From contig CAKPEV010000002.1 in NCBI GenBank assembly GCA_934149405.1, forward strand, positions 186,001-250,000: a DNA stretch of 64,000 bases, written 5' to 3'. Below the pieces are notes generated by a model. The model searched no databases and had not been told where the DNA came from. It saw only the letters and a program-made list of their open reading frames with translations. A program made the position numbers and the translations under genes. This DNA comes from an uncultured Clostridia bacterium (GTDB lineage: Bacteria; Bacillota; Clostridia; TANB77; UBA1234). Below are positions 22,301 to 27,603 of this stretch, piece by piece; position 1 is the stretch's first letter; the number at the start of each line of letters is the position of its first letter.

Positions 22301-24713
22301 AAAAGCAGGAGTGTATGAGATAGCAGTGATGGGCAATTGCCCAGAGTGGGGATATAAAGAAAGTACTTCGATTGGAAATCAAAGCAAGTATTATACCTAT
22401 ACGCAGTATTTGATTGGTATAAAGCAATGGGGAGAATTAAATGCCACAAGATATGGGTTTAGTAAATGCATAAATTTGAAATATGTGCATGGAAACGCTA
22501 CAACCAATACATTCTTGAAATTAAATGATATGACAAGAATGTTCTGTGATTGTAAGAGTCTGCAAGAACTAGACTTGAGTTTTATAAACTCATCTAATGT
22601 TACATGCATGCATGGAGTTTTTGCAGGATGTACTAATTTAAAAAGCATAAATTTAGATACATTAAACACGAATAAAGTAAATGATATGAGTAATATGTTT
22701 AGTGGATGTAACTCATTGAAAGATTTAGATTTAAAAAATTTTGATACGTCGAATGTAAAATATATGTATACTATGTTTTATGATTGCAAGAGTCTGACAA
22801 AATTGGATATATCAAATTTTGTCACTAATAATGTGGTTGGTATGACAGGAATGTTTAAACAGTGTAGAAATTTGGTTGAGTTGAATTTGACATCAATCGA
22901 TACTTCAAATGTGACATCGATGTTTCAAATGTTCAATGCATGCAATTCATTAAAAGAATTAGATTTAAGTAATTTTAATACTTCTAAGGTTACATCTACT
23001 AATGATATGTTCTATGATTGCAGAAGCTTGGAAAAATTGGATATAAGTAATTTCGATACATCAAATGTCACGAATATGTATGATATGTTTTGCGGTTGCA
23101 AGAGCTTGAAGGAATTAGATGTAAGCAGTTTTGATACTTCGAAAGTTGATAATATGATGTCAATGTTTGCAAATTGCAGTTCATTGGAACGTTTAAATAT
23201 AAGTAACTTTAACACTTCAAATGTCACCGCGATGAACGGAATGTTTAGAGGATGTAGTAAAGTAGAAACATTGAATCTTAAAAATATTGAATTAGCTAAT
23301 GTAAAATCAATGAATGAAATGTTTGCTGGTTGTACAAAACTAAAGAGTATTTTAACAAGTGAAAAGTTTGTTATCTCAGGTGATACAACAGATATGTTTA
23401 ACAACTGTCCTAACTTAACCGCCGTCATCACCACAAGCACCACCCCAGTTGCAAACCAATTCAAAGGTCAATTGCCAACAGGTACATCATTATACGTGCC
23501 AAATGGATGTGAAGATGCTTACAAGGAAATATTAAGTGGCGACACGGATGCTAGCAAGATTAAACCAATTATCGAACCAATAGGCAAGACTGAAGTTGGT
23601 ATGCTTGTTGGAACATCATATGAAGAGCAAAATTACACGGTTGCAGGCTTTGGAATAGAAGATGCAAAATACTACATGGCATATGGTTATGATGTTGAAG
23701 TAAGCGGAGATGTAAATACAAACGAATGTGGAATATATAAAGTTGAATACATTTTGACTAGAACATATACTGATTCAAACGGAGCTACAAAAGAGGAAAG
23801 CTATACAGCAACAAGAACGGTATATGTATATGATTCACCGATAGTACATTTGCATGAGAATAATAAACCTTACTACGGCGATTGGACAAATCAAGATGTA
23901 GTAGCTATTATGACTATCTTATCACCACAAACAACATGGGTATCCGTTAAGGTTGAAAACGGTGATTGGACCGAAGAACCGTCATACGCAGATATTGTCA
24001 AGAGCGGAGAGCAGATGGTTGTGACGTTCCATGAGTCATTAAACGGAAAAGTTTACTTCAAGGAAGTTGATGTAACCGGAAATGCGACAACATATCAATC
24101 AAAGCCAAGCATAATAAAGATAGACAAGGAAAAACCAGTAGTACAAGATATGACAGCAAAAACAATAGACGGAGTAATTAAGTTAGAAGCGAAAGTCTTT
24201 GATAGTCTAAGTGGAATTGCGAAGTACTCAATAATGCAAAGTGGCGAGACACAAATAGCATGGAAGGAATATGATAGAACTGACGGCAAGATTGAAGAGA
24301 TATTGCCAAGCTCAGGTACATATTATCTATGGTTAAAAGATGTAGCTGGAAATGTATCAAATGGAGATTATATGAACGTTATAAAAGACGTTGAAGCACC
24401 AAAAGGCACAATAGATATAATACCAACGAATGTGGTAAGCGGAGACAAGTACACAAATCAAGACACAGTATTAATAAACTTAAACGTAACAGATAATCAG
24501 ACAGAACAAGCAAGAATAATGTATGCACTTTATAACGAGGAAGACTACGAACAAGTAAAAGCAGGAACAAAAGAAATAGAGTGGAAACAATATACACCAA
24601 CAGTTACATGGACATTAAAAGAACCACAAGGAATCAATGTAATTTACGCAGTATTCAAAGACACAGCAGGCAACATCACAATGACAAAAGGAGCAGCAGT
24701 ACAAAAACCATAA
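7389..24713 (+). CDS. Giant secreted surface protein with eleven beta-helix cassettes and DUF285 (BspA-like) modules
   Basis: A 5,774-residue protein. ATG 7389 is chosen because AAAGGAG lies eight bases upstream and a signal peptide follows (MKKFKVKVFLISMILLITGG, likely cut after VSLA). An N-terminal domain resembles GBS Bsp-like repeats and is shared with the protein at 27604. Eleven right-handed beta-helix cassettes follow, each marked by (I/V)xLDLNG(K/H/Y), near residues 832, 1060, 1259, 1455, 1849, 2328, 2584, 2832, 3162, 3831 and 4427. Ig-like domains lie between, including a Big_2-type domain near 4201-4289. Two PKD-like (VDWGDG) plus DUF285 leucine-rich modules occupy about 4594-4840 and 4924-5400, then DUF5011-like and Ig-like domains. 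No LPXTG motif or C-terminal membrane helix is present, so anchoring is unclear. A role in adhesion or glycan binding is inferred from the family only. Confidence 0.85.
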   Translation: MKKFKVKVFLISMILLITGGITGVSLADGAATIDEFAKLESSYESTSPKLNAAELSSTFTSEKEIEVYLETSRNDIEKIVISAWSGGAYSKFKTTKNATYDATREIYTATFNLDEIINTNTGAKENAEEAIYSFDACVYGTNKTMSYYNLDNVQYTEKGFLASTKTSGDNVELTVKAEEDGEIAVLKDGEEVGENTVWQSVKKGENTISLMSLEDETNEDAMSSNVQTYSVVYKSPKIVSMPKRSIPVVTTNSLASSSTFQNDDIFSFEISQSDGLNTWMSYEDTPNIFESTIQGKHGETATAIIRINTPHAGILSFDYMSSSEKEFDTFKFEISGATLVSESGKATETTKTQTGENDWQNYTGRFAIPTNGVITLKLEYKKDKNVNRYEDMAAIKNLIFTPILPSNGNVIINNGAEYTSAATVDLRIYVEDATYMYITESNQKPSVNSTEWLPLLERTTYTLKDLKDGEKTIYVWFKNDSNAMSIEPAKATIKLDNSAPTNEAPTVESTATEIKIKLNQKDENEFVLTEYGYRLVGTTDFTWSGNVNSGEHTMAGLTPMKEYEVVTRVSDGINDVVESEITKVKTKIPSDKIVIESSPSEKTLNNVIVTITWNNSEGYTQEYSLDGINYTKETDTVTTIEMPKNGIIYYQMNDGTYDTGVQKYIVGNIDREGPVVEVAEVVSPKSGKYGIGDEITLKITWNEEIYASELPKLNIKFNDDVNIPLTAKYKTTNEIVYKYTIRAEDNGSLQIISLEGGEVKDSLQNIATYTLPAQTGSEIYAENAAYIAATNTYYATIQNAVNAAGTEPTTITVTANTELRNTVIIKEGQNITLDLNGKTVSIKNESSIVTAIENSGTLVIKDSTNTDSKITAYSEERSAYTIINNNTGRLTIENGKVEAVSNTKSIALKSYGIYNKEAGVITLGKDDGTVLREIPEIKAKAKNGIGIKLVDANGRLYYCDGTIKGTSDSLQLASGAAAYIIPTGYMEKVEKQVEEYGLYTVSYLSNENTVELTVDGKSERYLTLIDALSRVPKDGRLSKIKMLANDTLMQVAKIYEGQNVELDLNGYTITRNEAIDGVIYAILNNGTLKITDTKTEAPGKIEAISQEDVKVYAVYNYKNGTITLDNVKLFAKNAGENEAFGFDYTGDTTSIVNLGNVKIYRDTLEKDKKYLNPIGVYLLEGQYLKQDTEIVEGITYKVNYGAETPNVSLTVNGETTYYNSIQQAVNAAPTDGTTGEIKVLADEELYTFLNVDSTKNISIDLNGKTITAQNVVQAIQNDGDLIIKDTSANEEGIIKLTNINDAYGIKQGSKLLQIDSGTIMATSTNNIIIGVQAIRTTNQQATIVINGGKLKAMANGTYILSGMTMNNNGEIQSGKVNLPKGKHLTYMAEENYVTNYLEDGEVVATLEQNGVFTNYASIQDAVAAVVADGTKAKITMYENESLGRQIDIASGKNVELDLNGKEIYFGRTPVLIKNYGDIAINDSSNGEGKLTAVANARNGQVINNSGSGTVTINAGVISSKADVTFTTIYNTSTGNIIINGGKISGFLKTSEGRLIGNDGTGTIQINSGEITSNRNVLILNWKNGNIEINGGNIKANGNIVENKASGTITINGGNLTSIKATGIVNGGNGNIELNGGTINVELASGIVNGSTGNVIVNSGNIKISGGNHVIWNGNMGNVYVYGGELDAGNDGTGINNTSKGKIIIGKDDGIVLSEPVIIGRYAINQRALGSEVYYYDGILKGTDVNVVYPANTQFKSNETPTEKYYLIMTIDDAYLSYTREDSFNVISYSKEANYELSYIENGQNIVKLYSTLKTAIKGTPENITTKIKLLKDTEETAFVEITKNQSIILDLNGKELKIMNTPGVTWRTQGIVNSGTLQVVDKSAERTGIIKGYDSDSVIELIQQYCTGGTFILGEDDGTVNIDSPIIFSEGEAINNIASTFKMYDGKIIGRRVIHGNGSSKYEVPEGYMRKDVLSSDGVYWVEYLVKKEGITIVPETEAWTNKDLNVDIFYSNSNYKNQYKIGNGEWQTATLTNNVIKVATQENCTIYARSLDSNSNVIYSGEYEVTNIDKVVPTIENITATSAKATSQTITFSVNDNASGVVAYVLTMDATKLLDDAKWIESSGETITDKVNKNGTWYVFVKDAAGNISNSASVVVTNIDTEFPIVSNIEVTSPVTGHYFENDEITLKVNFSENIVVKEMPILKIKFGNGEVREITTGTAGASTITCKYQIQMADEGDLTLVDLEGGDIEDEVGNKYQKTEIELIGYKISVGARVYVVETNTYYRTLQEAIGSCSKTATEYTTIKLVKDNEYIEEDSILVSLGQKVKIDLNGKALKITDVKAGVIYGGDSTTKGNQKGIINQGDLIITDTSELKTGSIDATGNGNMVITIKNENTGKLKIIDCANFEGSYAVYNEGTSSLTIENSTIIGRIRGVHSEGASNIEIKDSFIESTSTEYGTWAMYIKNKDAKIIVNNSEFKGRQSGINICDGMKVNSDGTAQTGMFNIPQNKYIAYKVEDGDVVNYLADGEAIVELELNGETTKYNSIYDAIAVVPTDNTLAKIKLVQNQNLWKDVKIANGQNIEIDLNGKEIYVQFLYQARLIENNGNIKVIDSLNGEQGRIKNYAPGSGITTYGIYNNGTGTAELASGTIDVEVENGRSSGLYNATTGTIILSGGTIYTKANVYAQGLHDLGKGGSTKITGGKVYSSGTGLLVENSSTTLIFKSGEIGAIQSTMNIPSAMSINNSGSYENGKVNIPQNMHIAYKMEDKYIVNYLTAGSKVATLEVNGTVTEYGSIYDAVAASPTDGTYAKITLYENEIISKKLEILARQNIEIDLNGKELVGKNYINNNGDLIISDTSEEQTGKINVDSQYVIYNQGTGTVELKSGLLGAYTNIYTPRYGIHNNSTGTVKMSGGKINIETTHWSYCIYNASNGRVEFTNGEMVNNNGLDGGGIYNKNGVVVMNGGTMYPVYKGIQNENNGTVEINGGTIVTTKYEPVINKGTGDVVINNGLLKVIETCYAKTINNASTASITINGGIFSARGADGIINFGNKGTLNINGGKFINTSHSTMFNPTNRVVDLPENTYLKVSYTKSGDSHVYIGELDTAGDYELTTQDGTITYYNTLQEAFNAVPTNGTLSKIKLLTDCELSETVRVENSRKVQLDLNGHKIKYYSTVKEVIALRNTSGQVFEIVDTSGDGLIDVKAEGYNAYAIYNNSSSGKIRIISGKIQVTSIGGDAYGIYTQNGLSKEVGNEAIRVEGGSISAKSEVGTNSAVSGKAYGVYNRQYGAVCITGKDTMISATSALNESYGVYNADASAATVPVTIGEKDGIVSTTSPYIAGETAGIYITKTKSTSIYDGAITGKAGGAIKTSTTGNATEIVSDTESNTFVYTKSNNDGTETVMLLKNIQSLNVKPSAILSNNLNTDYTLEISYMPADAAEVRLDVESSDVNIAVVNEIEEGIYSVRTKGEGSGEITITATDLSDKTLTQTVKLLVDTVAPTTTAPTATSTGSSVTITCNQEDENIDKNEIYYAISEDGVTWSSWSKRATINGLKADTLYKIKTKASDLLGNTAESEISEIRTKLANNSKFTFNPDTMTKENVVVTITWNNPQKTPQYYKVGEGEWTLETNETTQVTIEENGTTIYTKLIYDGTEESDIKSATVDNIDRLAPTGTLAINEAYPRYDGYVTLKITGIDDASTVGDGLGTIAYMYITEENLSEAPAEDDEGWIKYEGDHDAYDYYIQKGEGEVSIYLWLMDKAHNTSNALVATTEFIPPVAVLFEDDNLVGEYQSIAEAYNAARTGSTSPSTIIVCQDTTITATLNIATNKNIILDLNGKTVSSTIAILIYNKGNLELIDSQKGGKIVGTCTNNEIRIIKNEKNLTVKAGRLEILRTTKVSRKVMAIENTGNSAVLNMAGGEIYVEIVSDFGYGIYNDSRYTNGVSSKVTNTNIEVVSKDVAEVFGIWSMSNGSVEVENTKISATSVNAGAGAIKKTGNGDIKLLSGSYMGSSSKSTGYGVLLNNATNTVTIGTNDGIVRDEQVSIYGNTYGLYRSTGKFNFYDGTIKGADGKSIYCDFANINTPAQYGIIKTTSDGIETAKLSLDSIAPTIGSIEITNDLNVYKQTISVKNVEDFGFGIVAYRFSNSMTVPTKANTDWTYIDATNGPIDFSYEVTKNGEYYFWAMDMAGNISNTASVTAENIKIKVTGITASNINAEVGAETQITVTLSPTGSEAANIIYKATDETIVHVNAETGVVTGLKEGNTEITVTAVNYDGTSVTGTLTVTVTDPNKEPVESTKTAPTLVAGYKKITATCNQTGENITNTYYAISSDGENYLAWQESNVFENLETGKVYYVKTKIVTTEGETESVAAIIAVPTYTAKLEQSGTVTYYKDVQEAMDNANVSGAKITMLENETRASEITVASGKNIVLDLDGHEVNILGTSSSKLYGVTNKGTIKITDSKETGKLLVSSTNAEAVYGIYNDGGTVELDKIEIEVAKTNGAETSYAIYNNSGVTTVGDNTTAVSTSKPKLTSTGYGLYSVSGTLNYYDGVIIAEKGKTTNGIINLVSGYKITTENLGTQDKSYLTELKVDLSTAMIMEWQVPANTEITLPISNGENVDIVVDYGDGNVEWVKGETFPKHTYQTAGTYQIKISGTLSDFGNYSESEITAGSNYYTFANYMTKLSKWGDLGASRYGFANCKNLNYVDNKPTRSTFKNVKDMSDMFYGCTSLKTLDLSNYSITNVTNMQNMFNKMTSIESMQVSNQFVVVANSNGIFDNTNSLKAIIVSNKIPKAGAFTNVKDSLSSNVKFYVPTEEAYEKSWANDFGKERIEPILQLVGKTPIRANINETYQDAGYLVAGFEMEKAELYNCYGYTVTMLNTIDTSKEQTQTLTYRISRTYQSGAETIQEDLMDVTREIKVVDLDKYMITEWNVSGDAGLEITLPVSGTGLNIIVDWGDGTEETITQEYPTHTYAKAGVYEIAVMGNCPEWGYKESTSIGNQSKYYTYTQYLIGIKQWGELNATRYGFSKCINLKYVHGNATTNTFLKLNDMTRMFCDCKSLQELDLSFINSSNVTCMHGVFAGCTNLKSINLDTLNTNKVNDMSNMFSGCNSLKDLDLKNFDTSNVKYMYTMFYDCKSLTKLDISNFVTNNVVGMTGMFKQCRNLVELNLTSIDTSNVTSMFQMFNACNSLKELDLSNFNTSKVTSTNDMFYDCRSLEKLDISNFDTSNVTNMYDMFCGCKSLKELDVSSFDTSKVDNMMSMFANCSSLERLNISNFNTSNVTAMNGMFRGCSKVETLNLKNIELANVKSMNEMFAGCTKLKSILTSEKFVISGDTTDMFNNCPNLTAVITTSTTPVANQFKGQLPTGTSLYVPNGCEDAYKEILSGDTDASKIKPIIEPIGKTEVGMLVGTSYEEQNYTVAGFGIEDAKYYMAYGYDVEVSGDVNTNECGIYKVEYILTRTYTDSNGATKEESYTATRTVYVYDSPIVHLHENNKPYYGDWTNQDVVAIMTILSPQTTWVSVKVENGDWTEEPSYADIVKSGEQMVVTFHESLNGKVYFKEVDVTGNATTYQSKPSIIKIDKEKPVVQDMTAKTIDGVIKLEAKVFDSLSGIAKYSIMQSGETQIAWKEYDRTDGKIEEILPSSGTYYLWLKDVAGNVSNGDYMNVIKDVEAPKGTIDIIPTNVVSGDKYTNQDTVLINLNVTDNQTEQARIMYALYNEEDYEQVKAGTKEIEWKQYTPTVTWTLKEPQGINVIYAVFKDTAGNITMTKGAAVQKP

Positions 24714-24754
24714 AATTAAATTAAGCAAACTTGCATAAAAAGCAAAAAAATAAA

Positions 24755-24802
24755 ATCCAGATATATTCGGAACACAAAAACGAATGTATCTGGATGTTTT
24801 TT
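24755..24802. terminator. Bidirectional terminator between the giant gene and fic
   Basis: A 15-bp stem (24755-24769 with 24781-24795, one G-T pair) has T runs on both strands: TTTTTT on the plus side, and a T-rich tract on the minus side. It serves both converging genes. Confidence 0.9.
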
Positions 24803-25850
24803 ATATATTCTTAATATATCTTGCATTTCTGCCACTGCCGATTATTTGTATTAAATCTTCTCTAACCATTGCACCGAGTACAGTTTCAACAGTTGATGGA
24901 CTTACATCTGGAAGAAGGCTACATATTTCAGCTTTAGAGATAGGTGTTAAATTGTTTAATACAATTGCTTCAATTCTTGCCTTTTTGGTGATTCTATTAC
25001 CATTTACAACATTAAATCTTTTATCAAGTTCTTTGTAGCACATATAAAGTGTTGCTAGAAAGTTTTGAATGAAAGGAATATAAGTGTTTTCATTTGTGTC
25101 CCAAGCTACGGACGATTGCTTTAGCGAGTCGTAATAATATCCTTTAGAATTGTTTATTTGTTCTTCGAAAGAAACATATTTTCCAGCATCAAAACCATTT
25201 TTATATAGTAAAAGTAATGATAATAAACGAGACATTCTTCCATTACCATCTTTGAAAGGATGTATGCATAAAAAATCAAGAATAACGCATGGTATTAGTA
25301 GCAATTGATTGATGTTAGAATTGTTACTTGCATCCATATATGCAAGTACAAGCTGTTGCATTGCTTTTGGAGTATCTTTGGCAGAAACAGGTTTAAATCT
25401 TACTTTTCTGTTTCCTTCACTATCTTCTTCAATGATTAAATTATCTTCTGTTTTATATTTACCAGCATATTCATATCCGCCATACATCATCATTGTTTCG
25501 TGCAATCTTAAAATCGTATTTTCGTTAAAATTCATATTATTATAATGTAAATGGATTTGGTTTAATGCATCTCTATATCCTGCTATTTCTTGCTCATTAT
25601 GGTTCAAAGGCTCACTGCTTTGATTTACTATTTGGTTTATACGTTCATCACTTGTAATGATACCCTCTATTGCGTTTGAACTCTTAACAGATTGAACTTT
25701 TGCAATTTTTTCTAGCTCGGTAAATATTTTTTGATATTCATCTTTTTTTATTTCTGCACCTGTTTTTAAAGAGTATATAGTACTTGTTAAATTTATTAAA
25801 TTTGCTGGCAATAAGCCGTTATCAAGGAAAGAATAATCAAATCTTCTCAT
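24801..25850 (-). CDS. Fic-domain AMP-transferase, class II (N-terminal inhibitory motif)
   Basis: A 349-residue protein with AAGGAGG six bases before the ATG. The catalytic loop HPFKDGNGRMSR lies near residues 192-203 and matches HPFx(D/E)GNGR in full, so it should be active. The N-terminal helix carries SxxxEG (SSNAIEGI, about residues 57-64), the autoinhibitory motif whose Glu blocks ATP; this places it in class II. A C-terminal winged-helix-like part (LTPISKAEICSLLPDVSPSTVETVLGAMVREDLI) suggests DNA binding and possible self-regulation. Fic enzymes attach AMP to target-protein hydroxyls; the target is unknown. It is a single gene with a dyad-rich promoter at 25865-25988. Confidence 0.93.
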   Translation of the reverse strand: MRRFDYSFLDNGLLPANLINLTSTIYSLKTGAEIKKDEYQKIFTELEKIAKVQSVKSSNAIEGIITSDERINQIVNQSSEPLNHNEQEIAGYRDALNQIHLHYNNMNFNENTILRLHETMMMYGGYEYAGKYKTEDNLIIEEDSEGNRKVRFKPVSAKDTPKAMQQLVLAYMDASNNSNINQLLLIPCVILDFLCIHPFKDGNGRMSRLLSLLLLYKNGFDAGKYVSFEEQINNSKGYYYDSLKQSSVAWDTNENTYIPFIQNFLATLYMCYKELDKRFNVVNGNRITKKARIEAIVLNNLTPISKAEICSLLPDVSPSTVETVLGAMVREDLIQIIGSGRNARYIKNI

Positions 25851-25864
25851 ATAGTACCTCCTTT

Positions 25865-25988
25865 TTCTGCATATATTTTATCTTTTTATATGCAGAAAGT
25901 CAATATTATTCTGCACATATTTTGCGGTTTTATATGCAGAAAGCCGATATTATTCTGCATATATTTTGCGATTTTATATGCAGAAAGG
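25865..25988 (-). promoter_or_regulatory. fic promoter embedded in a tandem array of alternating TTCTGCATAT/ATATGCAGAA half-sites
   Basis: A 44-bp unit is repeated at 25884 and 25928, with a partial third from 25972. Six half-sites alternate in orientation (TTCTGCAYAT and its complement), the first overlapping the region just before the fic ribosome binding site. On the minus strand -35 TTGACT (25898-25903) and -10 TAAAAT (25875-25880) are 17 bp apart and sit within the array. It looks like a cooperative operator for a repressor, possibly the winged helix of Fic itself. Confidence 0.75.
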
Positions 25989-26027
25989 CAAAAAACAACC
26001 CCCATCCACCTAGCGTGGCTTTTGCCT
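25985..26027. repeat. Inverted repeat between fic and prfA promoters
   Basis: AGGCAAAA and TTTTGCCT form an 8-bp outer stem around a loop with an inner CCA/TGG pair. It could act as a weak terminator or insulator; no gene runs into it on the plus strand. Confidence 0.35.
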
Positions 26028-26083
26028 ATATTTTAGCTGTTTGTTGAATTTTGTGGAATTTTTCTGTACTAAGCCAGAGAGCC

Positions 26084-26112
26084 TTGCATATTTTGGTATT
26101 TTGTAATATAAT
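26084..26112 (+). promoter_or_regulatory. Predicted promoter of prfA
   Basis: TTGCAT (26084-26089) and TATAAT (26107-26112) have a 17-bp spacer, 37 bp before the start codon. Confidence 0.7.
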
Positions 26113-26149
26113 ACTAGTCTAGAATATTATGTTTAAAGGTGGATAAATT

Positions 26150-27208
26150 ATGTTTGATAAATTAGAAAATGTTGAAAAGCGTTACGAAGAGCTTAATGCC
26201 AAGATTAGTGACCCTGAGGTTATTGCTAATCAAAATGAGTGGAAAAAGCTTATGAAAGAGCATGCAGATATTGAAGAAATCGTTGAAAAATACAGAGAAT
26301 ACAAGAAAATCGTTCAAAGTATCGATGAATTAAAAGAGATGCTTAACGATAAGGAAATGCACGATTTGGCTCAAATGGAGTTGGATGAGAATAAAGAAAA
26401 GTTGCCTAAAATTGAGGAAGAGTTGAAGCTTTTATTAGTTCCAAAAGACCCTAACGATGATAAGAACGTTATCATGGAAATTAGAGGCGGTGCAGGTGGA
26501 GAGGAATCTTCTTTATTTGCTGCTGATTTATTTAGAATGTACTCTATGTATGCTGAAAGAAAGAGATGGAAATTTGAAGTTTTAAATATGAATGAAACAG
26601 AGCTTGGCGGAATTAAAGAGGCTACTATCATGATAACTGGTAAAGGTGCATATAGCAGACTTAAGTTCGAAAGTGGCGTTCACAGAGTTCAAAGAGTTCC
26701 TGATACAGAGTCTAGCGGAAGAATACATACTTCAACTGCTACGGTTGCGGTTCTTCCAGAGGTTGATGACGTTGAAGTTGAAATCAATCCTGCAGACTTA
26801 AAAGTTGATACTTTTAGATCTAGCGGTGCTGGTGGACAACATATTAACAAGACTGAATCGGCTATAAGAATTACACATATACCAACTGGTGTTGTTGTTG
26901 AATGCCAAACAGAGCGTTCACAAATTCAAAACAGAGAAACTGCTATGAAGATGCTTCGTTCTAAGCTTTACGAGGCTGAACTTGAGAAGCAAAACAGCGA
27001 GCTTGCTTCTGCAAGAAAGAGCCAAGTTGGTAGTGGAGACCGTTCTGAAAAGATTAGAACATACAACTTCCCGCAAGGTAGAATTACAGACCATAGAATT
27101 GGACTAAGCATGTTCCAAGTTGATGAGTTTTTAAATGGCGGTCTTGACGAGATGATTGATGCACTTAATGCAGCAGATAGAGCAGCTAAGTTGTCTGAGG
27201 AAGATTAA
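26150..27208 (+). CDS. prfA: Peptide chain release factor 1
   Basis: A 352-residue protein of full family length, preceded by AAGGTGG. It recognises UAA and UAG stop codons and triggers peptide release. The conserved GGQ (SSGAGGQHINKTESAIR, about residues 225-240) contacts the peptidyl transferase centre. The region RVQRVPDTESSGRIHTST carries the P-x-T tripeptide typical of RF1 rather than the SPF of RF2 (about residues 184-186). It is not in its common operon with a prmC or HemK gene here; its neighbours are fic and a surface-protein gene, so it appears monocistronic. No terminator directly follows; the T-tracted hairpin at 27385-27422 may serve. Confidence 0.97.
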   Translation: MFDKLENVEKRYEELNAKISDPEVIANQNEWKKLMKEHADIEEIVEKYREYKKIVQSIDELKEMLNDKEMHDLAQMELDENKEKLPKIEEELKLLLVPKDPNDDKNVIMEIRGGAGGEESSLFAADLFRMYSMYAERKRWKFEVLNMNETELGGIKEATIMITGKGAYSRLKFESGVHRVQRVPDTESSGRIHTSTATVAVLPEVDDVEVEINPADLKVDTFRSSGAGGQHINKTESAIRITHIPTGVVVECQTERSQIQNRETAMKMLRSKLYEAELEKQNSELASARKSQVGSGDRSEKIRTYNFPQGRITDHRIGLSMFQVDEFLNGGLDEMIDALNAADRAAKLSEED

Positions 27209-27322
27209 TTATTTACGACAGAACGATTATAAAAAGCTTAATGCCATGCGATTAGATTTTTAGTTTAACTTAAGTAGAAGAAATTTATTATTAAATAAAT
27301 TCACTTAATAATTTGGTTGCTA

Positions 27323-27567
27323 TTCACAACAAGATACACTACGGCAACAAGGCTTTTGAAAAATGAAAATATAATGTTACAGAAATGTTACAAGTAAATT
27401 AACATACTTGTAACATTTTTTTAATGCAAAATTAACAAAGTATGTTTTTGAGATTTTCTAAAAATTAGAGTGCGTACTTCCGTAATTTGTGAGGCATTAA
27501 AAATGCCACGAAAGCACTCAAACACGTGAGTTTGTCCGCTGGACAGTTCTTTAATTTATATTATAAT
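27323..27567 (+). promoter_or_regulatory. Surface-protein promoter module, copy B
   Basis: A more diverged copy: a 12-bp hairpin (27385-27396 with 27405-27416) plus T tract, TACTTCCGTAA at 27475-27485, -35 TGGACA at 27540-27545 and -10 TATAAT at 27562-27567. Distances between hairpin, box and -35 equal those of copies A and C. Two stem positions differ from A and C and both changes are paired on the opposite arm. Extra small dyads (GGCATT/AATGCC at 27492-27507, CACGTG near 27523) lie between box and promoter. The 27209-27322 stretch holds no gene. Confidence 0.8.
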
Positions 27568-27603
27568 AAAAAGCAAAGATAACTCTCGAAAGGGGACTTA
27601 CGA

